The notes beneath the pieces are model-generated. The model was not told where the DNA came from and made no database searches. It worked only from the letters and a program-made list of their open reading frames with translations. A DNA stretch of 64,000 bases from Alloyangia pacifica (GTDB lineage Bacteria > Pseudomonadota > Alphaproteobacteria > Rhodobacterales > Rhodobacteraceae). Positions 52,369 through 61,562 of the stretch are shown here, piece by piece. The position numbers and the translations under genes were made by a program. The DNA is taken from the NCBI RefSeq assembly GCF_020524285.1, contig NZ_JAIVKX010000009.1:62001-126000 (forward strand). The letters run 5' to 3'. Each line of letters begins with the position of its first letter. Position 1 is the stretch's first letter.

Positions 52369-54338
52369 TCCGCCGCCACCTTCATCGGCGCCGCCGGCAC
52401 CACCTGCGCGTCGCGGATCTGCAGCGTTGCCTTGATCCGTCCCTTGCGCCCGTCCTCGTAGGTGACCTCGGTCTCGGTGTAGATGCTCTCCGAGCCGTCA
52501 TAGAGCGCGGTCAGCAGGTCGGCGTATTTCTCGGCGATGATATTGCGGCGCACCTTGCGGGTGCGGGTCAGCTCGCCGTCATCGGCGTCCAGTTCCTTGT
52601 GCAGCACGAGGAAGCGGTGGACCTGGCAGCCCGAGAGCATCTCGTCCTGCGCCACGCTCGCGTTCACTTCCTCGACGTGGCTCTGGATCGTGTCGAGCAC
52701 CTGCGGGTGTCCCGCCAACTCCTGGTAGGAGGCATAGGCGATATTGTTGCGCTCGGCCCAGTTGCCCACCGCCGTCAGGTCGATGTTGATGAAGGCGGTG
52801 CAGCGGTCGCGCCCATTGCCGAAAACCACGGCCTCGAGGATATTTGGGTAGAACTTGAGCTTGTTCTCCACGTATTTCGGCGCAAAGAGCGCGCCGTCGG
52901 CCATCTTGCCCACGTCCTTGGCGCGGTCGATGATCCGCAGGTGGCCGGTGGCCTCCTCGATGAAGCCCGCATCGCCCGTGGCGACCCAGCCCTCGGCATC
53001 CTTGGTGCCAGCGGTGCTGTCGGGGTTCTGGTAGTATTCCACGAAGACGCCGGGCGAGCGGTAGAAGACCTCGCCGCTCTCGGCGATGCGGATCTCGACG
53101 CCGGGCGACGGCACGCCCACGGTGTCGGGCCGCACCTCGTTGTCCGGCTGTTGGGTGATGAAGACCGAAGCCTCGGTCTGGCCGTAGAGCTGCTTGAGGT
53201 TGATCCCCAGCGCCCGGTAGAAATCGAAGATCTCCGGCCCGATCGCCTCGCCCGCGGTGTACCCGACACGCACCCGGCTGAAGCCCAGCGTGTTCTTCAG
53301 CGGCCCGTAGACCATGAACTCGCCGAGGGCATACTTGAGCCGCTCGAACATCCCCACCGGCTTGCCGTCGAGGATCTTCGGACCGACCACCTTGGCGTGG
53401 TTGAGGAAGTGGTGGAAGAGCTTGCGTTTGAAGCCGCCCGCGTCCTCCATCCGGATCATGATCTGGGTGAGCTGCGTCTCGAAAACCCTTGGCGGGGCGA
53501 AGTAATAGCTCGGTGCGATCTCGCGCAGATCGGTCATCATCGTCTCGGCGGACTCGGGGCAGTTCACGCAGAACCCGTTCCAGTATGCCTGGCCGATCGA
53601 GAAGATGAAATCGCCGACCCAGGCCATCGGCAGGTAGGCAAGAACCTCCTCGCCGGGGGTCAGGTGGTCGAACTCCGACGAGGACTTGGCGGTCTCGATG
53701 ATGTTGCGGTTCGACAGCACCACGCCCTTGGGCTTGCCGGTGGTGCCTGAGGTGTAGAGCATCACGCAGGTGTCGTCGTAGCCGAGGGCATCGCGGCGGC
53801 GGTCGAGCTCGCCGATCAGCTCGTCACGGGCGGCGCGACCCTGCGCCTGCACATGGGCGTAGTCGTGCAACGCGCGATGGTCGTATTTCCGCATGCCGCG
53901 CGGATCGACGTAGATCATGTGCTCGAACTGATGCAGGTCGTCCTGAATCTCGATGACCTTGTCGACCTGTTCCTGATCGGCGGCGATGACGAAACGCGCG
54001 CCGCAGTGCTGCAGCACGTATTCCATCTCTTCGGCCACCGCGTCCTGGTAGAGCGGCACCGGCACCGCCCCGGCCATCTGCGCCGCCACCATCGACCAGT
54101 AGAGCGTCGGTCGATTGCGGCCGATCACCGCCACATGGTCGCCCGGCGCCACGCCGAGGTTCAGCAGGCCAAGTGCAAAGGCCTCGATCTCCTCTTGCGT
54201 CTCGGCCCAGCTCCAGCTCTGCCAGATGCCGAACTCCTTTTCCCGATAGGCGGGACGGCCGGCAAAGCGCGACGCATTGCGCTGCAACAGGGCCGGCACG
54301 GAGCGCAGCCCTGCTGCGCCCTCGGACATGTAAGCCAA
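52365..54338 (-). CDS. AMP-dependent acyl-CoA synthetase (long-chain type), TTG start
   Basis: A 657-residue adenylate-forming ligase of the long-chain acyl-CoA synthetase (FadD15-like) type. Seen: the phosphate loop MLYTSGTTGKPKGV, an AYLPMAWV segment, YGQTEASVF (A5) and ATGDAGFIEE (A7), with IIDRAKD (A8). A TTG at 54338 is chosen as start because GGAGGAG lies 7 nt upstream; the ATG three codons on is too far from it. First gene of the HAAT transporter operon, so it probably activates the imported acid; substrate unknown. Confidence 0.88.
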   Translation of the reverse strand: MAYMSEGAAGLRSVPALLQRNASRFAGRPAYREKEFGIWQSWSWAETQEEIEAFALGLLNLGVAPGDHVAVIGRNRPTLYWSMVAAQMAGAVPVPLYQDAVAEEMEYVLQHCGARFVIAADQEQVDKVIEIQDDLHQFEHMIYVDPRGMRKYDHRALHDYAHVQAQGRAARDELIGELDRRRDALGYDDTCVMLYTSGTTGKPKGVVLSNRNIIETAKSSSEFDHLTPGEEVLAYLPMAWVGDFIFSIGQAYWNGFCVNCPESAETMMTDLREIAPSYYFAPPRVFETQLTQIMIRMEDAGGFKRKLFHHFLNHAKVVGPKILDGKPVGMFERLKYALGEFMVYGPLKNTLGFSRVRVGYTAGEAIGPEIFDFYRALGINLKQLYGQTEASVFITQQPDNEVRPDTVGVPSPGVEIRIAESGEVFYRSPGVFVEYYQNPDSTAGTKDAEGWVATGDAGFIEEATGHLRIIDRAKDVGKMADGALFAPKYVENKLKFYPNILEAVVFGNGRDRCTAFINIDLTAVGNWAERNNIAYASYQELAGHPQVLDTIQSHVEEVNASVAQDEMLSGCQVHRFLVLHKELDADDGELTRTRKVRRNIIAEKYADLLTALYDGSESIYTETEVTYEDGRKGRIKATLQIRDAQVVPAAPMKVAAE

Positions 54339-54734
54339 AGTGTCTCCTCCCTAGGCTCCCGGGATCTTGTGATTTCCCGGACGCCCCAAGCCACCTCCTC
54401 CGCAGCTTGAGACGCGCTATTTCGCGAGTCAGCCCCATTAAGGGGTTCGGTCAGACTGAGCGTCAATGTTTTCGTGATCTTTGCCCGAATGTAACGAATT
54501 GTAACCGGCAGGCGTGACCTCGGGGCATGGCCTGGAGGGCAGCGGTCGCCTCCGCCGAATTTCGCTCTGACCCTGCGATCGCGTGGCGCGCGCCTCCGAC
54601 TGCCCCCCGCGTCCGGATGCGCGGACCCGCGGCGGGCGCAGATTTTCGTGGACTCGCGTGGGGGAATTTGACCTTATGTGGCCAAAAAAACCTTCCTTTA
54701 CCGACACATCAATTGATCCAACAGGGAAAATGCC
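54339..54734. other. Divergent intergenic region between the CoA-ligase operon and the second polyamine-type ABC operon
   Basis: These 396 bases hold promoters for both directions. Around 54490-54504 TGTAAC occurs twice ten bases apart (TGTAACGAAT then TGTAAC). CCCCATTAAGGGG at 54434-54446 is a small inverted repeat. The 40 bases before the binding-protein start are AT-rich. No gene is convincing here. Confidence 0.5.
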
Positions 54735-55796
54735 ATGAAACATCCGCTGCTCGCATCGCTTGTCGCGACAACCGCCCTGACCGCGCAAATGGCCTCGGCA
54801 GACACGCTGCGCCTGCTGACCTGGGGCGGGTACGCCCCCGAGGAGGTCATCGCGAAATTCGAGGAGGAGACCGGCCATACCGTCGAGGTGACCACCTCGA
54901 ACAACGAGGAAATGATCGCCAAGCTGCGCGCCACGAACGGCGGTGGCTTCGATCTGGCGCAACCGAGCCAGGACCGGATCACCAGCGCGCAGGAAGAGTT
55001 CGGCATCTACAAGCCGATCGACATGTCCCGCGTCGAGAGTGATCTCTTCATCCCCTCGATGCTGAGCGCGACGGCGGAGAACACCACCTACGAAGGCGAG
55101 GTCTACGGGCTTCCGCACATCTGGGGTACCAGCGGGCTGGTGGTGAACACCGCCGAAGCCGGCGAGGTCACCGACTACACCGACCTCTGCGACGATGCGG
55201 TGGCCGGCAAGGTCTCTTACCGCCTCAAGCGCCCGACGCTGATCGGCTTTGCCTATTCCATGGGGCTCGACCCCTTCGCCGCCTACGGCGACACCGAGGC
55301 CTACCAGGGCATCCTCGACAAGGTCGAAGAGGCGCTCACCGCCTGCAAACCCAACGTGAAGACCTATTGGGACGGCGGCGACGAGATCAAGAATCTGCTG
55401 CGCTCCGGCGAGGTCGTCGCCGCCATGGCCTGGGACACCGGCGGCTGGCAGCTCAACGCCGACAACCCCGACATCACCTTTGTCGCCCCCGAGGCCGGGG
55501 CGCTCGGCTGGATCGACACCTTCGTCCTGCCCGCGCGTGGCCGCGCCGATGATGCCGCCTACGACTGGATCAACTTCGTGATGCGTCCAGAGATCGCCGC
55601 CATGATCACCAATTCGGCGGGCAACTTCACCGCCGCGGTGGGAGGCGATGCCGGTGTCGATGCCGATCTCAAGGCCCGCTACCAGGGCAGCTTCGACCAG
55701 GCGGCCATCGACAACATCAAGTGGTATCCGCCGGTCCCCGCCGGCCTCGAGGCGCTCGAAGGCGAAACGCTCGACCGGATCAACGCGGCGAACTGA
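54735..55796 (+). CDS. Polyamine-type ABC transporter substrate-binding protein
   Basis: A 353-residue PotD/PotF-type periplasmic binding protein with a signal peptide (residues 1-22, ASA). The mature start TLRLLTWGGYAPEEVIAKFEEETG is typical; also GFDLAQPSQDRI, LPHIWGTSGLVVN and MAWDTGGWQL. Four cysteines suggest disulfides. AGGGAAA precedes the ATG. Related proteins bind putrescine, spermidine or other cationic compounds. It is not a close copy of the YdcS-like protein at 22409. A hairpin follows before the ATPase gene. Confidence 0.9.
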   Translation: MKHPLLASLVATTALTAQMASADTLRLLTWGGYAPEEVIAKFEEETGHTVEVTTSNNEEMIAKLRATNGGGFDLAQPSQDRITSAQEEFGIYKPIDMSRVESDLFIPSMLSATAENTTYEGEVYGLPHIWGTSGLVVNTAEAGEVTDYTDLCDDAVAGKVSYRLKRPTLIGFAYSMGLDPFAAYGDTEAYQGILDKVEEALTACKPNVKTYWDGGDEIKNLLRSGEVVAAMAWDTGGWQLNADNPDITFVAPEAGALGWIDTFVLPARGRADDAAYDWINFVMRPEIAAMITNSAGNFTAAVGGDAGVDADLKARYQGSFDQAAIDNIKWYPPVPAGLEALEGETLDRINAAN

Positions 55797-55815
55797 GCCC
55801 GAGCATGGAATTTGG

Positions 55816-55840
55816 AAGGGCGCCCTAGGGTGCCCTTTCT
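55816..55840 (+). terminator. Partial terminator/attenuator between binding-protein and ATPase genes
   Basis: AAGGGCGCCC, TA, GGGTGCCCTT pair over ten positions (one G-U) and are followed by TCTTGCC. It starts 19 nt after the stop and should cut read-through, favouring binding-protein synthesis. Confidence 0.6.
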
Positions 55841-55858
55841 TGCCTGAAAGGTTGACTT

Positions 55859-56989
55859 GTGACCGAGACCTCCCCCGATCTTGCCCCGCCCGATCTTGAG
55901 TGCCGCGCGCTGGTGAAGGCGTTCGACGGCTTCCGCGCCGTGGACGGCGTCAGCTTCGACGTCCCGCAGGGCTCGTTCTTCTCCATCCTCGGCCCGTCGG
56001 GCTGCGGCAAGACAACGCTGCTGCGCATGATCGCCGGCTTCCAGTCGCCGACCTCGGGGGACCTGCTGATCAAGGGGCGCTCGATGATCGGCGTGCCGCC
56101 GAACAAGCGGCCGGTGTCGATGGTCTTCCAGCACCTCGCGCTGTTTCCGACGATGAACATCGGCGAGAACGTCGGCTTCGGCCTGCGGCAGCGCGGGGTG
56201 TCGAAACCCGAGATCCGGCGCCGCGTCGGGGAGGCGCTCGAAAGGGTCGGCCTGCCGAACGTGTCGAAGCGCCGGGTCGACCAGCTCTCGGGCGGGCAGA
56301 AGCAGCGCGTGGCGATCGCCCGCTGCATGGTTCTCGAGCCGGACGTGCTGCTGCTGGATGAGCCGCTCGGCGCGCTGGACCTGAAGCTGCGCGAGCACAT
56401 GAAGGTGGAACTCAAGGCGCTGCAGGCGGCGTTCAACACCACCTTCGTCTACATCACCCACGACCAGTCCGAAGCGCTGGTGATGAGCGACAATATCGCC
56501 GTGATGAACAAGGGCCGCTTCGAGCAGATCGGCACGCCGCAGGAGGTCTACCACGCGCCGCGCACCGCCTTCGTTGCCGGCTTTGTCGGCGATGCCAACC
56601 GGATCCCGGTGCAGGTGGTCGAACAGAGCGGCGGCACGCTTACCCTGAAGACGGGCGGCGGCGCGCAGCTGAAGCTCGACGCCGCGGCGCAGGGCGCGAC
56701 GGACTGGCGGCCGGGACAGAAGGCCGAGGTCTTCCTGCGGCCCGAGGCGGTGGACCTGCTGCCCGCCAGCGAGGACCAGACCGGCACGGTGAACATGGTG
56801 CCCGGCGTGGTCGATGCGGTGCTCTTCAACGGCGCCAACAGCACGGTCACGGTGCGAGCGGCGGACGGCTCGCTGATGACCGCCGCGCTGCCGCAGACCG
56901 GCGCGCTGGCTGCCCTGCGCAAGGGCGACGCGGTCACCACGCGCTGGCACCCGGCGCAGGCGCGCTGCTACCCCGCGGCGGAGGGCTGA
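55859..56989 (+). CDS. ABC transporter ATP-binding protein (PotA type)
   Basis: A 376-residue ATPase starting at GTG. Walker A is GPSGCGKTT, signature LSGGQKQRVAIARCM, Walker B VLLLDEPLGALDLK, and switch ITHDQSEA. A C-terminal TOBE-type domain spans about 250-376. An AAAGG lies about 10 nt upstream of the GTG. It is followed by two permease genes with 3-nt spacing and an ATGA overlap. Confidence 0.9.
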   Translation: MTETSPDLAPPDLECRALVKAFDGFRAVDGVSFDVPQGSFFSILGPSGCGKTTLLRMIAGFQSPTSGDLLIKGRSMIGVPPNKRPVSMVFQHLALFPTMNIGENVGFGLRQRGVSKPEIRRRVGEALERVGLPNVSKRRVDQLSGGQKQRVAIARCMVLEPDVLLLDEPLGALDLKLREHMKVELKALQAAFNTTFVYITHDQSEALVMSDNIAVMNKGRFEQIGTPQEVYHAPRTAFVAGFVGDANRIPVQVVEQSGGTLTLKTGGGAQLKLDAAAQGATDWRPGQKAEVFLRPEAVDLLPASEDQTGTVNMVPGVVDAVLFNGANSTVTVRAADGSLMTAALPQTGALAALRKGDAVTTRWHPAQARCYPAAEG

Positions 56990-56992
56990 GCC

Positions 56993-57859
56993 ATGGCCTC
57001 CGACACGTCGAAACTCGGGTTCTACCTGCTGCTTGCGCCGATCCTGCTGTGGCTGACCTTGCTGATCCTCCTGCCGCACATCGGGCTCTTCGTCGTCTCG
57101 ATCAGCGAAAAGGTCGGGCCGCGCGACTACGAGACCGGCTTCGGCAACTACGCGGCCTTCTTCACCGAGCCGCTCTACTGGCGCACCTTCGCCCGCACCG
57201 CGATCATGTCGATCCTCGCGACGGCGCTGACGCTGCTGCTGGGCTTTCCGATCGCCTATTACATCGCGAAGATCACCAAGGGCCGCACCAAGACCACGCT
57301 TTTCCTAATGTGCATGATCCCCTTTTGGGTCTCGGAGCTGGTGCGCACCTTCGGCTGGATGATCCTGCTGCGGGAAACCGGGGTCTTCTCGCAGGTCCTG
57401 CAGTGGGCGGGGCTGGTGAGCGGCCCGGTGGAGATGCTCTACAACGACGCGGCGATCATGGTGGGCCTCGTCTATACCTCGATCCTGTTCATGGTCGTGC
57501 CGCTGGTGACGACGCTCGACAGCCTCGATGACAGCCTGATCGAGGCGGGCTACGACCTTGGCGGCACGACCTCGGCCATCCTGCGCGAGATCGTCATCCC
57601 GCACGCCATGCCCGGAATCGTGTCGGGCTGCATCGTGGTCTTCATGCTGTCGCTGGGGAACTACCTGACGCCGATCCTGCTGGGCGGCAAGGACAGCCTG
57701 TGGTTCACCGGGATGATCTACACGCAGTTCATCACCCGCTTCAACTGGGAGCTCGGCTCCGCCTTCGGCTTCTTGCTGCTGGCGCTGTCGTCGCTGGTCG
57801 TCTTCTTCGGGCTCAGGCTGTCCGGCCGGTCGCTCGCCGAGACCATGGGGCGCTCATGA
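56993..57859 (+). CDS. ABC transporter permease (PotB/PotH type)
   Basis: A 288-residue inner-membrane permease with about six helices. The coupling motif is EAGYDLGGTTSAILREIVIPHAMPG, and SLGNYLTPILLGG is typical of the polyamine/opine branch. It begins 3 nt after the ATPase stop, and its own stop overlaps the next ATG (ATGA). Confidence 0.9.
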   Translation: MASDTSKLGFYLLLAPILLWLTLLILLPHIGLFVVSISEKVGPRDYETGFGNYAAFFTEPLYWRTFARTAIMSILATALTLLLGFPIAYYIAKITKGRTKTTLFLMCMIPFWVSELVRTFGWMILLRETGVFSQVLQWAGLVSGPVEMLYNDAAIMVGLVYTSILFMVVPLVTTLDSLDDSLIEAGYDLGGTTSAILREIVIPHAMPGIVSGCIVVFMLSLGNYLTPILLGGKDSLWFTGMIYTQFITRFNWELGSAFGFLLLALSSLVVFFGLRLSGRSLAETMGRS

Positions 57860-58710
57860 TCCCCAGCCTGCCCCGCTCGAACGTCGCCAAATGGGCCTAC
57901 CGCGCCTATGTGACGCTGTTCTTCGTCTACCTCGGGCTGCCGCTCGCGGTGGTCTCGGTCTTTGCCTTCAACGACAGCCTCTTCCCGTCGCTGCCCTGGG
58001 AGGGCTTCACCCTGGCGTGGTTCTTCGGGGACGAGTCGCCCTTCATCGGCGTCTTCCACGAGCGCGCCATCCTGCGCTCGATCGGCACCTCGGCCTTCGT
58101 CGCGGCCTGGGTCTCGGCGCTCTCGGTCTTCGTCGGAACCTGCAACGCCTTCCTCTTCGTGCGCCACGACTTCCGCGGCAAAGCGCTGCTCTACATGATG
58201 ATGCTGCTGCCGCTGATCATCCCGGGCGTGATCCTCGGCATCTCGATCCTCGTCTTCACCAGTTCCGTCGCCAACACGCTCGAGGACGCCACCGGGCTCT
58301 GGTTCGACGGGCTGCGGCCGGGGCTGATCCTGGTCATCCTCGGCCAGTTCTCCTTCATCACCACCTTCGCGACGCTGGTGATCTCGGCGCGGCTGCAGAA
58401 GTTCGATCCGAGCCTGGAAGAGGCGGCGCTGAACCTCGGCGCAACCCGCGCCGGGGCGATCCGCCAGATCACCCTGCCGTTCCTGCTTCCGGCGATCATC
58501 GCCTCGGCGGTGGTCTCGATGCTGATGAGCTTCGAGAACTTCAACACGACGCTGATGCTGGTCGGCTCGGACTCGCCGCTGACGATCACCATGTTCGACA
58601 AGCTCAAGCAGGGCTCCACGCCGGTGCTGAACGCGGTCTCGCTGCTGCTGATGCTGGCCTCGGCGGTGCTGGGGCTGCTCTCCCTGCTCTTCCAGAAGAA
58701 GCGGGAGTGA
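57856..58710 (+). CDS. ABC transporter permease (PotC/PotI type)
   Basis: A 284-residue second permease with about six helices. Seen: VVSVFAFNDSLFPSLPWEGFT near the start, PLIIPGVILGISILVF, and the coupling motif EEAALNLGATRAGAIRQITLP. The start at 57856 is set by the ATGA overlap. Last gene of the importer; a sensor kinase gene follows in the same direction after 251 nt. Confidence 0.9.
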   Translation: MIPSLPRSNVAKWAYRAYVTLFFVYLGLPLAVVSVFAFNDSLFPSLPWEGFTLAWFFGDESPFIGVFHERAILRSIGTSAFVAAWVSALSVFVGTCNAFLFVRHDFRGKALLYMMMLLPLIIPGVILGISILVFTSSVANTLEDATGLWFDGLRPGLILVILGQFSFITTFATLVISARLQKFDPSLEEAALNLGATRAGAIRQITLPFLLPAIIASAVVSMLMSFENFNTTLMLVGSDSPLTITMFDKLKQGSTPVLNAVSLLLMLASAVLGLLSLLFQKKRE

Positions 58711-58961
58711 GCCGGCCGAGGGCCCCATGCTCTCCGATATTGCAGCCCCCTGGCACCCCGCTGCCGCGGACGGTCCGGTCAGTTCGCCGCACAGTCGGCC
58801 CGCAGGCCCCGCAGGAAGCGGGGGCGCTGCCCCTCTTGCCGCTGCGCGGCAATTCACCCCGGCGTATTGGGAAAGAGAAGAAGCGGCCGGCGCGGTGCAT
58901 CGTCGCGGCGGGCTTCTCTCCGGCGCGGCGCGGTGCTAGCCCTTGGGGTGGAGGAGATTTC

Positions 58962-60845
58962 ATGGACAAGGATGCGCTGACACAGGCGGGGTTGAACCTG
59001 ATCCAGCAGGCACTCTCGATCTACGATCGGGAGCTGAAGCTGGCCGTCTGCAACCGGCCCTTCGCGCAGATGTTCGACCTGCCCGAGCGGCTGACCCGCC
59101 CCGGGGCCAGCTTCGAGGACACGGTGCGGCACCTGATCGAGGCGGGGGAATACGGCGAGGTCGAAGACCCCGAGGGCTTCCTGCGCATACGGGTCGAGCA
59201 GGCCCGCGCCTTCGCCCCGCATTACATGGAGCGCAGCCGCGCCAACGGGCGGACCATCTCGGTCGAGGGGGCGCCGCTGCCGCAGGGCGGCTGGGTGACG
59301 GTCTACACCGACATCACCGCGGTCAAGGCGCAGGAAGAGCTGCTGCGCACCCGCTCCGAGCTGCTGTCGGAAGAGGTGATCCGCCGCGCCGAGGCTCTGG
59401 CCGCCAGCAACCGGCAGCTGGCCGCCACCAATGCCGCGCTGGAAGAGGCGCGGCGCGAGCTGACCGAGATGGAGGCGCGCACCCGCCTCACCACGGAGAT
59501 GATGCCCGCCCATATCGCCCGCGTCGATGCCGACGGGCGCTACACCTATTCCAACCGCCGCCTGTCGCAGGTGATGCCCGGACGCCCGTCCGAGATCTCC
59601 GGGCTGCACGTCTCCGAGGCGCTGGGGCCCGCCTACACCAAGGTCCGCCCGCACCTGCAGCGCGCGCTGGACGGCGAGCAGAGCATCTTCGAATTCACCG
59701 ATGATGGCTCCTCGCGGCGCATCCGCGCGGTCTTCACCCCCGATCCCGCCGAACGCGGGGTCTATATCCTCTCGCTCGACGTGACCGAGGAGACCCAGGC
59801 GCGCGCCGCCCTGCAGCACGCGCGGCGGCGCGAGCTGGCCACGCAGCTGACCTCGGGGCTGGCGCATGACTTTTCCAACCTGCTGACCATCATCCTCGGC
59901 ATGCAGTCGAAGCTGGCGCGGATGGACCTGCCGCCCGAGGCGGCGGAGCTGGCTGCGGGCACCCTGCAGGCGGCGCGGCGCGGCGGCGACCTCCTGGACC
60001 GCATCGCCGGGATCACCTCGCACCGCGCCTGGACCCCCGAGGCCGTGGCGCCCGCCGAGTTCCTCCGCGACCTGCAGGTGCTCACCGGCCCCACCCTGCC
60101 GGAGACTGTCACGCTGGAGATCGCTCCGGCCCCCGAGGGCGCCTTCCTGCTCGACCGCGGCCTCCTGCAGGACGCGGCGCTGAACCTCGTGCTCAACGCG
60201 CGCGACGCCTGCGGCGCAGCCGGCGGGCGGATCCGGGTGGAGATGCGCGCCATCAAGGACACCTGGCTCGAGCTGGCGGTGTCCGACAGCGGCCCGGGCT
60301 TCTCGCCCGAGGCGCTGAAACACGGGCTCGATCCCTTCTTCACCACCAAGGGCGGCTCCGGCTCGGGGCTGGGGCTGGCGATGGTCTACGACATGGTCAA
60401 GCTGGCCGGCGGCACGATCAAGCTCGGCAATTCCGAGACCGGCGCGCGCGTCACCCTGCGCCTGCCGCTGCGCCGCGCGCCGCGCGTGCAGGACGGGCCG
60501 CGGGGGCTGGTGCTGCTGGTCGAGGACGACACCGAGCTGCGGGCGCAGCTGCGCGATATGCTCACCGGGCTCGGTCACGCGGTCGTCGAGGCCAGTTCGG
60601 TGGCCGAGGCCCGCGCGCTGGCCGAGGGGCTCTCGCTCGACCTGGTGCTCTCGGACCTGATGCTGGAGGGGGACGAGCCCGGCTCGGCCCTGCCCGCCGC
60701 CCTGCCCGGGCTCGACGTGCGGCTGATGACCTCGCTGCCGCCGGGAGATCCGCGCCGCGCCGCCGCCGAGGCCGTGGCGCCGGTGCTGGCCAAACCCTTC
60801 ACCGAGGGCCAGCTCGCCGCCTTCCTGTCCGGAGTGCCCGCATGA
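58962..60845 (+). CDS. Hybrid PAS sensor histidine kinase with C-terminal receiver domain
   Basis: A 627-residue soluble sensor kinase without membrane helices. A PAS_7-type domain (about 7-115) is followed by a helical linker (about 120-175) and a second PAS (about 175-285). The dimerisation/phosphoacceptor helix has H302 in GLAHDFSNLL. The ATPase has LNLVLNARDAC, DSGPGF and a GSGLGLAMVYD G-box; a receiver domain follows from about 510 with D565 in LVLSDLML. Receiver acidic residues EDD are present. GGAGGAG precedes the ATG. It is coupled by ATGA overlap to a response regulator gene. The receiver may act as a phosphate sink. Confidence 0.9.
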   Translation: MDKDALTQAGLNLIQQALSIYDRELKLAVCNRPFAQMFDLPERLTRPGASFEDTVRHLIEAGEYGEVEDPEGFLRIRVEQARAFAPHYMERSRANGRTISVEGAPLPQGGWVTVYTDITAVKAQEELLRTRSELLSEEVIRRAEALAASNRQLAATNAALEEARRELTEMEARTRLTTEMMPAHIARVDADGRYTYSNRRLSQVMPGRPSEISGLHVSEALGPAYTKVRPHLQRALDGEQSIFEFTDDGSSRRIRAVFTPDPAERGVYILSLDVTEETQARAALQHARRRELATQLTSGLAHDFSNLLTIILGMQSKLARMDLPPEAAELAAGTLQAARRGGDLLDRIAGITSHRAWTPEAVAPAEFLRDLQVLTGPTLPETVTLEIAPAPEGAFLLDRGLLQDAALNLVLNARDACGAAGGRIRVEMRAIKDTWLELAVSDSGPGFSPEALKHGLDPFFTTKGGSGSGLGLAMVYDMVKLAGGTIKLGNSETGARVTLRLPLRRAPRVQDGPRGLVLLVEDDTELRAQLRDMLTGLGHAVVEASSVAEARALAEGLSLDLVLSDLMLEGDEPGSALPAALPGLDVRLMTSLPPGDPRRAAAEAVAPVLAKPFTEGQLAAFLSGVPA

Positions 60846-61543
60846 GCGCGCCGCTGGTCTCCATCCTCGACGACGAGCCGGCGATCCGGGCGATCCTGTC
60901 CGACGCCCTGACAGAGGCGGGCTTCCGCACCATGGCCTTTGCCCGCGCCACCGAGTTCGAGGCGGCCCTGAAGCGCGCCACCCCCGATGTCTGCCTTGTC
61001 GACCTCAGCCTTCCGGACCGCGACGGGCTGAGCCTCGTGCACCGGCTGGCGCTGGAACAGGGGGCGGTGGTGATCATCGTCTCGGGCCGCGCGCAGGTGC
61101 AGGACCGGGTGACCGGGCTGGAGCTCGGCGCGGATGATTACATCATCAAGCCCTTCGATCCGGCCGAGGTGGTGGCCCGGGTCCGCGCCCGGCTGCGCAG
61201 CCCGCGCGCCGCGCCCACGCGCGGCGACACCGCCCGCTTCGCCGGCTGGACCGCGCATTTCGACCGTTACGCGCTGGAAGACGCCAAGGGGCAGGAAACC
61301 CCCTTCTCCCATGCCGAGGGCGAGGTTCTGCGGCTGTTTCTGGAAAGCCCGAAACGGCTCATCACGCGCGCGCACATGCAGGAAAGCCTCGGCGGCGCGG
61401 CGGGAGAGAGTTTCGACCGGGCGATGGACGTGCGCATCTCGCGGCTGCGCACGAAGCTGCGGGAGGATCCGAAAAACCCGCGCCTGATCAAGACGATCTA
61501 CGGCGCGGGCTATATCTTTCTGGGGGATGTAGAGTGGGTTTGA
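60842..61543 (+). CDS. OmpR-family response regulator
   Basis: A 233-residue response regulator. The receiver domain has acidic D10/D11, phospho-acceptor D54 in CLVDLSLPDRDG and a YIIKPFDP lysine near 104. The C-terminal winged helix (about 140-230) ends with the usual KTIYGAGYIFLG. The start overlaps the kinase stop (ATGA), so the pair forms one system. The signal is unknown; the position after a polyamine-type importer suggests that it regulates or senses the transported compound. Confidence 0.92.
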   Translation: MSAPLVSILDDEPAIRAILSDALTEAGFRTMAFARATEFEAALKRATPDVCLVDLSLPDRDGLSLVHRLALEQGAVVIIVSGRAQVQDRVTGLELGADDYIIKPFDPAEVVARVRARLRSPRAAPTRGDTARFAGWTAHFDRYALEDAKGQETPFSHAEGEVLRLFLESPKRLITRAHMQESLGGAAGESFDRAMDVRISRLRTKLREDPKNPRLIKTIYGAGYIFLGDVEWV

Positions 61544-61562
61544 CCGCGGGGCGAAGCCGAGC

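Noticed and set aside
57891-58961. In-frame upstream extension of the histidine kinase over the permease gene
   Set aside because: The extension runs through the second permease in another frame and reads as Arg/Leu-rich nonsense. The ATG at 58962 has an excellent GGAGGAG and starts right before the PAS domain.
58854-60578. 574-codon open frame on the minus strand
   Set aside because: It is antisense to the PAS histidine kinase, which has all kinase boxes; the reverse frame is Gly/His/Arg-rich without motifs.
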